Shown here piece by piece: positions 1 through 8,479 of a stretch of DNA of 54,932 nucleotides (position 1 is its first letter; every line of letters begins with the position of its first letter). This DNA comes from Gammaproteobacteria bacterium (lineage in GTDB: Bacteria > Pseudomonadota > Gammaproteobacteria > Steroidobacterales > Steroidobacteraceae). Both the position numbers and the translations under genes were made by a program. The notes beneath the pieces were generated by a model. The model saw only the letters and a program-made list of their open reading frames with translations. It did no database searches and was not told where the DNA came from. The stretch spans positions 1 through 54,932 of the forward strand of contig JAQGOF010000024.1 of NCBI GenBank assembly GCA_028293745.1, written 5' to 3'.

Positions 1-429
1 GCTCCGCGCACGGCTATCAACTGGAACACTCCACGTCCACAGATGCCGAGCGTTGACGGCGGACTGAATGCGTTGGCCGACAAATTGGGCGACATCGCAA
101 CCAAGCTCGACCAGGTGCCCGTCGATCGGATCAGTGCGCAGCTGCTGAAGACCCTGCAGGAGCTTCAGGGAACTCTACGTGGGACCTCGGCACTGGTTGG
201 CCATCTGAACGACGATATCGCGCCGGAAGTGACCGCCGCAATCGGTGGTGCCCGGCAGGCACTGAAAGCCGTCGAGTCCACTCTTTCGGATGCCTCGCCA
301 CTGCAAAGTGATCTGCGTGACACGCTGAAACAACTCTCCCGCTCGGCGCGTACGCTCGCCGACCTGTCGGACTATCTCGAACAGCACCCCGAATCTTTGA
401 TCCGCGGCAAGCCACCGGACGCAAAATGA
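1..429 (+). CDS. pqiB: PqiB-type MCE-domain protein, C-terminal end (5' truncated by window)
   Basis: The frame is open from base 1, so only the last 142 residues are present; the ATG at 43 is internal. What is visible is a long amphipathic alpha-helical stretch with heptad-like leucines and no MCE domain, which matches the C-terminal helical needle of PqiB/YebT-type proteins. These proteins form a periplasmic channel that moves phospholipids between inner and outer membrane. The identification rests mainly on the next gene, a PqiC-like lipoprotein that overlaps it by ATGA (426-429), the arrangement of pqiABC operons. The assignment to PqiB rather than another MCE protein is an inference, because the diagnostic domain lies outside the window. 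Confidence 0.7.
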   Translation, partial: APRTAINWNTPRPQMPSVDGGLNALADKLGDIATKLDQVPVDRISAQLLKTLQELQGTLRGTSALVGHLNDDIAPEVTAAIGGARQALKAVESTLSDASPLQSDLRDTLKQLSRSARTLADLSDYLEQHPESLIRGKPPDAK

Positions 430-1091
430 ACATGCCATCTTTCCGCCGGACCGGGCTCCTCGCCTGCGCCGCCGCAATGTTCCTGGGCGCCTGCTCCTCG
501 GCACCCACCCACTATCACAGCCTGACACCGATCCATCAGACGATTCGTCCGAGCTCCCCCGGCACCATCGTCTGCACGTCCGATGCAACGGGTCCGACAT
601 CACCGGAGCCGGAGCCGACCGGTACAGTCCTTCTCGCGCATCTGGCCGTGCCCGTCGAAGCCGACCGCATGCAGCTTCTCCTTCACCAGACGCCCACTCG
701 CCTATCCGTCTACGAGACCGAGCGCTGGGCAGCCCCACTGGGAGATCAGATCTCCCTCATTCTCATCGACAATGTGCGCAATGCGCTTCCCAACCTCAGC
801 ATCACCAGTGATCCGCTGCTGATCGGCACGGGAACGCCTCTACAACTCAACATGGAGATCGAGGAGTTGGATGCGCTTGCCGGAAAGGAAGCCACAGTCC
901 GCGCGCAGTGGAGATTGTCGGTCGCAGACAATGCCGCCTCGCAGACAGGCAGCTGTACCGCACGTCAACCCTTGCGGAGCACGGGCATCGATGAGCTCGT
1001 GCTCGCCTGGAGCCGTGCGCTGGCGGACATCAGCTCGGCCCTCGCGGCCTCGATTCAACACCGCGCGGGCGCAAATGTGTCGCACAAATAA
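426..1091 (+). CDS. pqiC: PqiC-like ABC-type transport auxiliary lipoprotein
   Basis: This 221-residue protein starts with a lipoprotein signal: basic MNMPSFRRTG, a hydrophobic core, then lipobox LGAC with Cys22 as the likely lipidated residue, followed by SSAPTHYHSL. The pattern of a Cys, a short Ser/Pro stretch and a 'Y.L' strand is typical of the ABC_trans_aux (DUF330) family, which includes PqiC, the outer-membrane lipoprotein partner of PqiB. Two further cysteines (in IVCTSD and GSCTAR) could form a disulfide in the periplasm. Translation is coupled to the upstream MCE gene through ATGA. It is the last gene of its operon; 48 bases later the convergent acyl-CoA ligase ends. Confidence 0.8.
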   Translation: MNMPSFRRTGLLACAAAMFLGACSSAPTHYHSLTPIHQTIRPSSPGTIVCTSDATGPTSPEPEPTGTVLLAHLAVPVEADRMQLLLHQTPTRLSVYETERWAAPLGDQISLILIDNVRNALPNLSITSDPLLIGTGTPLQLNMEIEELDALAGKEATVRAQWRLSVADNAASQTGSCTARQPLRSTGIDELVLAWSRALADISSALAASIQHRAGANVSHK

Positions 1092-1139
1092 GGGAAGTCA
1101 GCGGGCATCCCTTTACCTGCGATAGTCTAACTAACTGGC

Positions 1140-2629
1140 CTAACTGACGGCCCGCTCCTGATGAACCCAGAAGCGCTCGCGCAAAGCCCTCTTGAGGATC
1201 TTCCCAGAGCCGCTCTTGGGCAGCTCGCCTGGCGAAAACTCGATGCGGCGCGGAATCTTGTAACCCGCCAGAAACCGGCGGCAATGCGCGATCAACTCAT
1301 CCACGCCGACAGTGGCGCCGGGCTTCAATACCACGCAAGCCATCACGAGCTCTCCCCACTGTGGGTCCGGTATCCCAAAGACCGCTGTCTCACGAACGGC
1401 CGGATGCTGGTAAATGACGGCTTCAACCTCTCCGGAGTACACATTCTCACCGCCCGTGACGATCATGTCTTTCAAACGATCCAGAATGTAAACAAAGCCG
1501 TCAGCATCCTGATAACCGCTGTCGCCGGTACGAAACATCCCTCCCGAAATGCAAGCTGGGTCTGATCCGGGCTGTTCCAGTAACCGTGCATCACATTGGC
1601 ACCGCGGACGACCAACTCGCCCGGCTGTCCGATGGGAACATCCTTGCCTGACTCATCTACGACACGCACATCGACTCCGGGACAGGATCGTCCGCAAGAC
1701 AGCAGCCTGCTCGCAATGTGCTCGTGGTCCTGAAGACCCGTGAGGAATCCCGTTTCGCTCAAGCCATAAACCTGCACCAGCTTCACATGAGGCAGAGCCT
1801 GCCTCGCCCGGTGGATGAGCTCGGGTGCGATAGGGGATCCGCCGTACCCCAACTCCACCAGGCTGCTGAGATCATAGTCGGCAAGGTGCTCGAATTGCGT
1901 GAGGACGTTGATCATCGTCGGCACCAGGACGGTACGCGTGACCCGCTCCTGTTGGACTGTCTCGCAGAAGGCCTGGGGGTTGAACTTCGCAATTGTGACC
2001 TGACAAGTGCCGAAGGCCGGCGCGGCAAACATGAATGGGAAGTCGGCGATGTGAAATAGCGGCGCCGCGTGCAGATACACACCGCCTTCTCTGAAGGGCA
2101 ACCAGTAATTGACGTGGTCCACCTTCGCAAGCAATGCCGCGTGCGTGAGCGCAACTCCTTTCGGACGGCCGGTCGTGCCGCTCGTATAGATCAGCGCGAG
2201 GATCGCTTCCGGATCGTAAATGGCGGCGGGACAGTCACCGCCGCGAACTTCCAGCGGTTCCACATCGAGAACCCGCTCCCAGGGAAGCCGCAGCGTCGGC
2301 GCCGGCAATGACGAGTGGCGAATCAGACCGCGCGGAGTTGCATCGGCGAGCACTCGGTCGATTTCTGGTGCCGAGAACCGGGTGTTCAGCGGAACAGCAG
2401 TTACGCCGAGCCAAGCGCACGCATATATCAACTCCAGGTATTCGGTTTCATTCGGGAGGAGCAGGGCCAGGCGGTCCCCCACCCCAAAACCGTGCTGCGT
2501 CAGCGCCGCGGCAATGCCTCCGACCCGAGCGTGCAGCTCCCGGAATGTGGGACGTCCGCCACCTGACACCAGTGCCGTAGCGCCCGCATGGTATCGAGCA
2601 GCGCGGCCAAGCGAGTGAGTGTGAATCAT
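1140..2629 (-). pseudogene. AMP-dependent acyl-CoA synthetase, interrupted by a one-base frameshift
   Basis: Two overlapping frames together make one ANL-superfamily acyl-CoA ligase, which activates a carboxylate to its CoA thioester using ATP. The N-terminal frame begins at ATG 2629 (MIHTHSLGRAARYH) and carries the P-loop LIYTSGTTGRPKG and the VYGLSETG motif. It breaks after AFREG near 1540. The other frame resumes at FRTGDSGYQDADGFVYILD and contains the hinge LKDMIVTGGENVYSGE and the catalytic lysine motif PKSGSGKILKRA. The junction reads GGATGTTTCG; one added G (GGATGGTTTCG) would restore the expected EGWFRTGD and give an uninterrupted 496-residue protein. It is the last gene of the acyl-CoA operon, 26 bases after the NADH dehydrogenase. 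It may be a recent pseudogene or a sequencing error. Confidence 0.85.
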
Positions 2630-2655
2630 GGCAGGTACTCGCGTGAGTCCTCGTG

Positions 2656-3987
2656 TCAGCGCGGCTGCGTGGCAGGTTGACGCTGTCCGGCCGGGGCAGT
2701 ATCCGGAGCCGGTCCAGCGCGTGTGATGAGCCGGGAGCCGCGGCGGACGAACACGTAGGAGTAGATCCAAGAGAGCAGCACCGAAAAGCGGCTTCGGAAC
2801 CCAATGAGCACGGTAATGTGCAGGGCCAACCATCCAAGCCAGGCAAGAAGCCCACTCGAGCGAAATCGACCGATCTGGGCGATTGCCCGGAATCTGCCGA
2901 TGGTCGCCATCGAGCCGAGATCCCTGTAGTGGAAACCCATTTCACGCAGCCGCCGCTTACCCTTGAGATCCTCCTGAATCACCTTTGCGACGTAGCGCCC
3001 CATCTGCAAAGCGCCTTGCGACACGCCCGGCACCTGGCGGCCGGTATGGGAGTCGACCAGGTAGGCTGCGTCTCCGATGACGAAGACGTTTGGGTGTCCA
3101 GGTATCGAGCAGTCCTGCTCCACTTTCACGCGTCCGCCCGGACCCAGCTCCGCGCCAAGGCTCTGTACCACAGCCGCCGCGCGCACACCTGCGGCCCAAA
3201 TGACGTTGTGACTGCGCAGCCGCTCACCAGCGACTTCCACCCCATCCTCGTCGATCGCCGTGACAGGCGCGCCAAGACGGACGTCCACTCCCAGCTCGAC
3301 AAGCTGACGGAGCGCCTTCTCCGACAGCAATGGGTCGAAAGTTGGCAGCAGTCGGGACCCAGCTTCGATGAGAATCACCCGCGCGCGACGCATGTCTGCG
3401 CGGCGAAAGTCGCGGGGAATGACATCAACCGCAAGCTCCCTGATGGCACCCGCCAGTTCCACCCCAGTGGGGCCACCGCCGACAATAACGAACGACAGAT
3501 GCGCGGAACGGTTTGCTGGGTCCTTATCGAATTCGGCGCGCTCGAAGGACAGCAACAGTCGCGAACGTATCCGCGTCGCGTCCTCCACCGCCTTCATACC
3601 GGGCGCCGCGCGCGCCCAGTCCGCATGACCGAAGTAATTGTCGACCGCTCCCGGCGCGAGCACGAGGTAGTCGTACGGCACCCCCTCACCGTTCACGTAG
3701 ATGCGGTTTTCCGCCAACGCAACACGATCCACCTCACCCAGCACGACAAGCGAGTTCTGTTGATCGCGCAGAATCGTGCGGATGGGTTGTGCGATGTCCG
3801 CGGGGCTGAGCGCCGCGCTCGCCACCTGATAAAGGAGTGGCTGGAAAAGGTGGTAGTTATTACGGTCAACTACAACAGTTTCCAATGGCGCTCTCTTCAG
3901 CGCCTTGGCGCAAAACAAACCTCCGAACCCGCCGCCGACGATGACCACGCGACGTGGCGACGCGACTTGATCGACCACGGTCTCCAT
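2656..3987 (-). CDS. ndh: Type II NADH:quinone oxidoreductase (NDH-2 family)
   Basis: This 443-residue flavoprotein transfers electrons from NADH to quinone at the inner face of the membrane without pumping protons. Seen: the FAD dinucleotide fold VVIVGGGFGGLFCAKAL at the N terminus, a second NAD(H) fold FVIVGGGPTGVELAGA in the middle, and the FAD-contacting VFVIGDAAY near residue 305. The C-terminal region LAWLGWLALHITVLIGF is hydrophobic, like the membrane anchor of NDH-2. The start is either ATG 3987 or the in-frame GTG at 3990, both within a few bases of the stop of the upstream dehydrogenase, so coupling is likely. In this operon it may re-oxidise NADH made by the 3-hydroxyacyl-CoA dehydrogenase. 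A long open frame on the opposite strand is a compositional shadow. Confidence 0.88.
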   Translation of the reverse strand: METVVDQVASPRRVVIVGGGFGGLFCAKALKRAPLETVVVDRNNYHLFQPLLYQVASAALSPADIAQPIRTILRDQQNSLVVLGEVDRVALAENRIYVNGEGVPYDYLVLAPGAVDNYFGHADWARAAPGMKAVEDATRIRSRLLLSFERAEFDKDPANRSAHLSFVIVGGGPTGVELAGAIRELAVDVIPRDFRRADMRRARVILIEAGSRLLPTFDPLLSEKALRQLVELGVDVRLGAPVTAIDEDGVEVAGERLRSHNVIWAAGVRAAAVVQSLGAELGPGGRVKVEQDCSIPGHPNVFVIGDAAYLVDSHTGRQVPGVSQGALQMGRYVAKVIQEDLKGKRRLREMGFHYRDLGSMATIGRFRAIAQIGRFRSSGLLAWLGWLALHITVLIGFRSRFSVLLSWIYSYVFVRRGSRLITRAGPAPDTAPAGQRQPATQPR

Positions 3988-3992
3988 CACGC

Positions 3993-4934
3993 TCAGCCGT
4001 GCTCGGCTCGCAAGCGAAGCAGTCCGAGGAGCACCTTGTTTTCGGCCTCCGCCAGCTGTGCGACCGAACGCCCGGCCGCCTCTTCAAGCGTTCCTACGGC
4101 CAATCTCTGTTTGAACTCGGGGGTCAGGCTCGGAGTCCCGAGCTCCTTCCACAAAGCCTCCATCACCGGCGGCAACAGGTGGTCGATGAAATGTTGGATG
4201 CCACCAGCGCCACCTGCGAGGTGGAACTGCAGACTCGGACCCATGACGCCCCAGCGAAGTCCGGGCCCCCAGCTCACCGCATCATCCGCGTCGGCAACAC
4301 TGATCACCCCCTGCTCGACGAGATACAACACTTCCCGATAGAGAGCCGATTGCAGGCGGTTCGCGACGTGCCCGGGAACTTCCTTGCGCAACAGAATCGC
4401 CCGCTTGCCGATCGACTTATAGAACGCCAGCGCCTTCTCGATGGCAGCCGGCGATGTCTTTGCACCGCCCACGACTTCAACGAGCGGAATGACGTGCGGG
4501 GGATTGAACGGATGCCCGGTGACACACCGTTCTGGATGCTGACACTTTGACTGAACGACACTCATGGTCAGGGACGAGGAGCTCGATGCGATGAGTGAAT
4601 CAGGCGGCGTCACGGCGTCCATGTCAGCGTAGAGCTTGATCTTGAAATCCACCCGTTCCGGGCCGTTTTCCTGCACGAAGTCGGCCTTTGCCAGCGCCTT
4701 CTTCATGTCGGTCGTAAACTCCAGACGGTCGCGCGAAGCACCGGGAGACAGTCCGATGCTGGTCAGCAGGGTCCAGGCATCGCCGACGTACTTGCGCAAG
4801 TTGGCTTCCGCGTTCGGCGCGGGATCGGTCGCGATAACGTCGAAGCCACGCGCGAGGTATTGCGCGGCCCAGCTGGCACCGATGACTCCCGTGCCGACGA
4901 TGGCGATGCGGCGAATAGGTTTGTCGAAGCTCAT
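3993..4934 (-). CDS. 3-hydroxyacyl-CoA / L-carnitine dehydrogenase family protein
   Basis: This 313-residue NAD-dependent dehydrogenase has the Rossmann motif IAIVGTGVIGASWAA near the start, the SSSSSL loop near residue 118 and the catalytic block TGHPFNPPHVIPLVEVVGG (His and Glu of the 3HCDH family), followed by the helical C-terminal domain. Length and the single C-terminal domain fit 3-hydroxybutyryl-CoA dehydrogenase, L-carnitine 3-dehydrogenase and lambda-crystallin types; the HPFNPPHVIPLVE form is typical of the carnitine-dehydrogenase side. The start is put at ATG 4934, which has GGAG eight bases upstream; the ATG at 4940, which overlaps the preceding stop (ATGA), has that GGAG only two bases away. 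The likely role is oxidation of a beta-hydroxy group in the catabolic pathway encoded by this operon. The substrate cannot be read from sequence. Confidence 0.85.
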   Translation of the reverse strand: MSFDKPIRRIAIVGTGVIGASWAAQYLARGFDVIATDPAPNAEANLRKYVGDAWTLLTSIGLSPGASRDRLEFTTDMKKALAKADFVQENGPERVDFKIKLYADMDAVTPPDSLIASSSSSLTMSVVQSKCQHPERCVTGHPFNPPHVIPLVEVVGGAKTSPAAIEKALAFYKSIGKRAILLRKEVPGHVANRLQSALYREVLYLVEQGVISVADADDAVSWGPGLRWGVMGPSLQFHLAGGAGGIQHFIDHLLPPVMEALWKELGTPSLTPEFKQRLAVGTLEEAAGRSVAQLAEAENKVLLGLLRLRAEHG

Positions 4935-4936
4935 GA

Positions 4937-5902
4937 TCATTTCTCCGTCGAAGTAATTTCCGCGTAGGCCACGCCGGTAAGATTTCCCTGCACGTAGGCC
5001 AGTACTCGTTTCTGCGACCCATTGAGTTTGGCGCAGTAGACCGAGCCCGCCAGGTCGGTCACGAACATGCGATCGCCTGTGACGTCCAACGCAATGCCGA
5101 TTCCCTCCATCAGATTTCTGAGCACGATGTCCTGGGTGAGCTTGCCGTCAATGGACGTGCGATTGACGGTGTTGCCGCGCGGCGGATCGCCGCGATCGGT
5201 CCAATACAGATGGCGATTTCTCAGATCGAGCTCCAGATCGATCGGCTCCGGCAGCCCGTCGAACAAGACGGTAGTGTCCCGGCGATTGGTAGCGTTCTGG
5301 CCCGCAGGAATATCGAGATTCGCGCGGAAGATGCGGCCCTGCTCGCCGTTGTCCGGGCCCTTTTGCGTCCAGTAGATGTGCCCGCGATCCGCGTCGACCG
5401 TGATACCTACACACCATTTCCGCGCATCGGCGCCCGGGCGCGTATCGCCCTGACTCGTATCCACGAGCGTTTCGATGTGCGAGCCGTCGAGATTCGAACG
5501 CATGACACGCATGCCTTCGCGATCCGACCAGTAGAGCTTGCGATTCTTGCTATCGAGATGGGTCTGCTTCGGCGTGTGTGTGGCGCCCTCGGGAATGATT
5601 GTCGTGCGGTTACGACCATCGAGATCGGCGCGTTCCATCTTCCCATCGTTGCGATTGGGAACGCCCATATCCGTCCAATAGATATGCCCCTTCTCTCGAT
5701 CCACCACGATACCGTCAGGTATGCGGCATCCTGTGACCAAGGTCTTGGAATCCGAGCCGTCCGGATTCATCGAGAAGACCCGACCGCCGCTCGCATCGAG
5801 TACGAATAAACGACCCACGAGTTGATTGCGAGGCACCGTCCCTGTGCCTCGCCCTTCGGGCCGGCATTCGCCGTCCAAAATCGTTCCCGACAATTTTGTC
5901 AT
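4937..5902 (-). CDS. YWTD-repeat six-bladed beta-propeller protein
   Basis: The protein has 321 residues and regularly spaced YWTD-type repeats: HIYWTDMG, KLYWSDREG, HIYWTQKG, HLYWTDRG and a degenerate MFVTDLAG. These are the low-density-lipoprotein-receptor class B repeats that fold into a six-bladed propeller. No signal peptide or transmembrane segment is seen, so it is probably cytoplasmic. A strong site (AGGAG, 8 bases) precedes ATG 5902, and both ends overlap neighbours by ATGA, placing it firmly inside the acyl-CoA operon between the CoA transferase and the dehydrogenase. Related propellers include SMP-30/gluconolactonase-like and NHL proteins, so a lactonase or binding role is conceivable, but no catalytic metal site is recognised. 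The function is unknown. Confidence 0.8.
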   Translation of the reverse strand: MTKLSGTILDGECRPEGRGTGTVPRNQLVGRLFVLDASGGRVFSMNPDGSDSKTLVTGCRIPDGIVVDREKGHIYWTDMGVPNRNDGKMERADLDGRNRTTIIPEGATHTPKQTHLDSKNRKLYWSDREGMRVMRSNLDGSHIETLVDTSQGDTRPGADARKWCVGITVDADRGHIYWTQKGPDNGEQGRIFRANLDIPAGQNATNRRDTTVLFDGLPEPIDLELDLRNRHLYWTDRGDPPRGNTVNRTSIDGKLTQDIVLRNLMEGIGIALDVTGDRMFVTDLAGSVYCAKLNGSQKRVLAYVQGNLTGVAYAEITSTEK

Positions 5903-7125
5903 CGCTGCTGCTCCTTCAATTTTCCAAGGGCACCGCTCGAAAGCAATGCACTGATATCGCTCGCGCTGAAGCCGAGTTCCTGCAGAACAGATTCGTTGTG
6001 CTCCCCAAGGCCCGGGGCGCGCCTGGCCGACGCCTTTTTGACGCCATGCACCTGTATCGGACTGCTGATGGTGGAAGTCAGCTTGCCGGGGGCGCCTTCC
6101 AGTGGCACAACAATGTCATTGAGCGGAAGCTGCGGATCGTTGATGACTTCCTGTGGACCACGCACGGCGCCGAACGTCACGTTGACGCGTTGGAAGGCCT
6201 GCTGCCAATACGACATCGGTTGTGCTGCGAAGATTTCATCCAGAATCGCCGTCAGCTGCGGCATGTTCGCCACCAACTTCGCCGGATCGGAGAACCGCGG
6301 ATCTGTCAAAAGGTCTTTGCGGCCCAGAGCCCCCGCCACCGCCTCCAACTTGTCCGGCGTAACGAGAAGAACGAACCAGGTGTCATCGGCAGTGCGATAC
6401 ACGTTCATCGCCGCATTGGCGGGATTCTTGCGATCGTGCAGCCCGTAGAACTTCGCCTCGCACAGTGCGGCCTGGATCGAAACGCTCGCGGCCCAGACAC
6501 CCTCTGCCAGCAGCGATGTCGTCACGTACGCACCTTCACCCGTGCGCTCCCGACGATAGAGTGCTGTGACGATCGCGGAATAGAGGCCCATCGCGGTCGC
6601 ATTGTCACCGCTACCGGCCACGGGCCAGGTTGGTGACGCGCCAGCATCGCGTGTCATGGACAGCAGTCCGCTGCGTGCCCAGTAGGAAGTGATGTCGAAG
6701 CCCGGCAATTCGGCGTCCGGCCCTTTCTCGCCGAAACCCGTCAGATCCGCATAGACCAGGCGAGGGTTGTATTGCACCACGTCGTCATATTCGAGCTTCA
6801 ATCGCTTGCGTGCAGGATGCGGCGTGTTGACAATGAGCACATCAGACCATTTAACCAGCCGCTGCAGGACGGGCTGAGCGCTCGCGGACTTCAGATCAAG
6901 TGTGATGCCGCGCTTATTGCGGTTGGCCAGGTGCCAGGGATAGGGATCCTTCGCTTGTGGTTGCGGCGGGATCTGGTGCCCATGTCGCCAGAGATCTCCC
7001 GCCGGAGGCTCCACCTTGATGACATCGGCACCAAAATCGGAAAGGATGACCGCAGCTCCCGGACCTGCGATGAAGCTCGCCAGGTCCACCACCTTGAGGC
7101 CGGAGAAAATATTGTCGGCTGCCAT
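5899..7125 (-). CDS. CaiB/BaiF family (class III) CoA transferase
   Basis: This 408-residue family III CoA transferase moves CoA between acyl-CoA and a free acid. The N terminus has the family signature GLKVVDLASFIAGPGAAVILSD followed by ADVIKVEPPAGDLWR. The catalytic aspartate is likely the D of ELPGFDITSYWARSG, equivalent to the 'GYD..AQA.SG' motif of CaiB and formyl-CoA transferase. The start at ATG 7125 is chosen because AAAGGTAA lies just upstream and the preceding in-frame sequence is antisense-like and not family-like. The gene overlaps the propeller gene by ATGA at its end and follows the enoyl-CoA hydratase by 62 bases. Together with the ligase it gives the operon two ways to load a substrate with CoA, as in carnitine (caiB/caiC) clusters. 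Confidence 0.88.
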   Translation of the reverse strand: MAADNIFSGLKVVDLASFIAGPGAAVILSDFGADVIKVEPPAGDLWRHGHQIPPQPQAKDPYPWHLANRNKRGITLDLKSASAQPVLQRLVKWSDVLIVNTPHPARKRLKLEYDDVVQYNPRLVYADLTGFGEKGPDAELPGFDITSYWARSGLLSMTRDAGASPTWPVAGSGDNATAMGLYSAIVTALYRRERTGEGAYVTTSLLAEGVWAASVSIQAALCEAKFYGLHDRKNPANAAMNVYRTADDTWFVLLVTPDKLEAVAGALGRKDLLTDPRFSDPAKLVANMPQLTAILDEIFAAQPMSYWQQAFQRVNVTFGAVRGPQEVINDPQLPLNDIVVPLEGAPGKLTSTISSPIQVHGVKKASARRAPGLGEHNESVLQELGFSASDISALLSSGALGKLKEQQR

Positions 7126-7187
7126 AGCTGTTACCTTTGACTGTTCGTGTGCGGTGTCGCGCGTTACGCGCGCCAGGCCGATACTGC

Positions 7188-8021
7188 TCACCGTCCCTGG
7201 AACTGGGGGGCACGCTTTCCCAGGAAGGCGGCAGTACCCTCGCGCTTGTCTTCGGTGCCCGCGCAAATCGCGAACACAGAAGCCTCCAGCAACAACCCCG
7301 CCGACAGACTCGTCTCCATTCCCTTGTTCACCGCTTCCAACGCAAAGCGGACGGCGATCGGCGCGTTCGCGAGGATTTGCTTCAGGATCGCTTCGCAGCG
7401 TGCAATCAGCTCTCCGGCCGGTACCACTTCGTTGACCAGCCCGATGCGGTAAGCCTCCTGAGCACTGATCATCTCTCCGGAAAGAATGATCTGTAGCGCT
7501 CGTCCCTTGCCGACGAGCCTCGGCAGGCGCTGCGTTCCGCCGGCGCCAGGCGGAATACCTAGCTTGACCTCCGGTTGGCCGAACCTGGCGTGTTCCGCAG
7601 CGATCCGGATTGTGCAAGCCATCGCTGTCTCACAGCCGCCGCCGAGCGCAAAACCGTTAACGGCCGCGATGACCGGCTTGCCAAGGTTCTCAAGAAGCTC
7701 GAGCACCGCCTGCCCGCTGCGGCTGGACTTCTCGGCATCGACTGGCGTCGCATGTGCCAGCTCACTGATGTCCTCCCCTGCGATGAAAGCCTTGTCGCCA
7801 GCCCCTGTGAGGATCACTCCGAGCACCGCAGCGTCGTCGCGCGCCTGTTCGAAAGCCGTTCTCAAATCCTCCCAGGCGCCCTGACTCAGCGCGTTGAGAA
7901 CCTTGGGGCGATTCAAAGTCACGTAGGCGATGGGACCTTTCTTCTCGTACAGGACATTGGTGAGCGTCGGCGCACGCTGGACCTGTTCACCAGGTGTCGA
8001 TGGGATGGCAGAAACAGCCAT
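7188..8021 (-). CDS. Enoyl-CoA hydratase/isomerase (crotonase family)
   Basis: This 277-residue crotonase adds water across the double bond of an enoyl-CoA. Both catalytic glutamates of classical hydratase are present: the E of [12 protein letters not shown] and the E of [20 protein letters not shown]. The oxyanion-hole region [12 protein letters not shown] is also intact. The start ATG 8021 has AGGAG at 8028-8032, six bases upstream, which decides it over the longer frame beginning at 8051. About 25 extra residues precede the usual start of the fold ([16 protein letters not shown]). It lies between the truncated paralogue and the CoA transferase. CaiD-like or short-chain hydratase activity is inferred from family membership; the true substrate is unknown. 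Confidence 0.9.
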   Translation of the reverse strand: MAVSAIPSTPGEQVQRAPTLTNVLYEKKGPIAYVTLNRPKVLNALSQGAWEDLRTAFEQARDDAAVLGVILTGAGDKAFIAGEDISELAHATPVDAEKSSRSGQAVLELLENLGKPVIAAVNGFALGGGCETAMACTIRIAAEHARFGQPEVKLGIPPGAGGTQRLPRLVGKGRALQIILSGEMISAQEAYRIGLVNEVVPAGELIARCEAILKQILANAPIAVRFALEAVNKGMETSLSAGLLLEASVFAICAGTEDKREGTAAFLGKRAPQFQGR

Positions 8022-8066
8022 GGATGTCTCCTGTGTTGAAATGCGAGTCACGAGCCACGGTTGGGG

Positions 8067-8462
8067 TCAACTCCTCTTGTGAACGAAGTCCGGCGTACCC
8101 TCGGCGGCGTACACGAAGTCACAATGTGTCAACATCGTTGTCCCCGACCCGACGGTCGCCCCGTGCACCGCCGCGATCAGGGGTTTTGGGAAGTTGATCA
8201 GCGCGCCGACGAAGCGCTCCTGTGCACTTTGACCGGGTTTGGGAGGGTTCCTCAGGAAATCCTCGAGGTCGTTTCCTGCGCTGAACGAGTCGCCGGCGCC
8301 ATGCAGGAGCACGACCCTTATCCCGTCATCCGTTGCGGCAGCATTGATCAGATCCGCCACTGTCGCGTACATCTCGGAAGTCAGCGCGTTCTTCCTGGCC
8401 GGCCGATTGAATTGCACGCGCAGGACACTTTCTGACAGATCCGTGATGATCTCAGTCGTCAT
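8067..8462 (-). pseudogene. Truncated enoyl-CoA hydratase/isomerase paralogue
   Basis: Only 131 residues remain of a crotonase-family protein that is normally about 260. The N-terminal half is well preserved (VLRVQFNRPARKNALTSEM, SFSAGNDLEDF, FPKPLIAAVHGATVGSGTTM, CDFVYAAEGT). It then jumps directly to PDFVHKRS and stops. PDF followed by basic residues is a common C-terminal end in this family ('FFEKR.PDF'), so the simplest reading is an in-frame internal deletion of about 120 residues joining the two ends. The trimer-forming C-terminal half and the second catalytic position are lost, so activity is unlikely. The start could also be the GTG at 8468. It sits 17 bases after the acyl-CoA dehydrogenase. 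Confidence 0.75.
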
Positions 8463-8479
8463 TTGCACTTGCCCTCGAG

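Noticed and set aside
2653..4341. Long plus-strand open frame opposite the NADH dehydrogenase and hydroxyacyl-CoA dehydrogenase genes
   Set aside because: No domain similarity, crosses two real genes on the other strand, and is explained by high GC at third positions.
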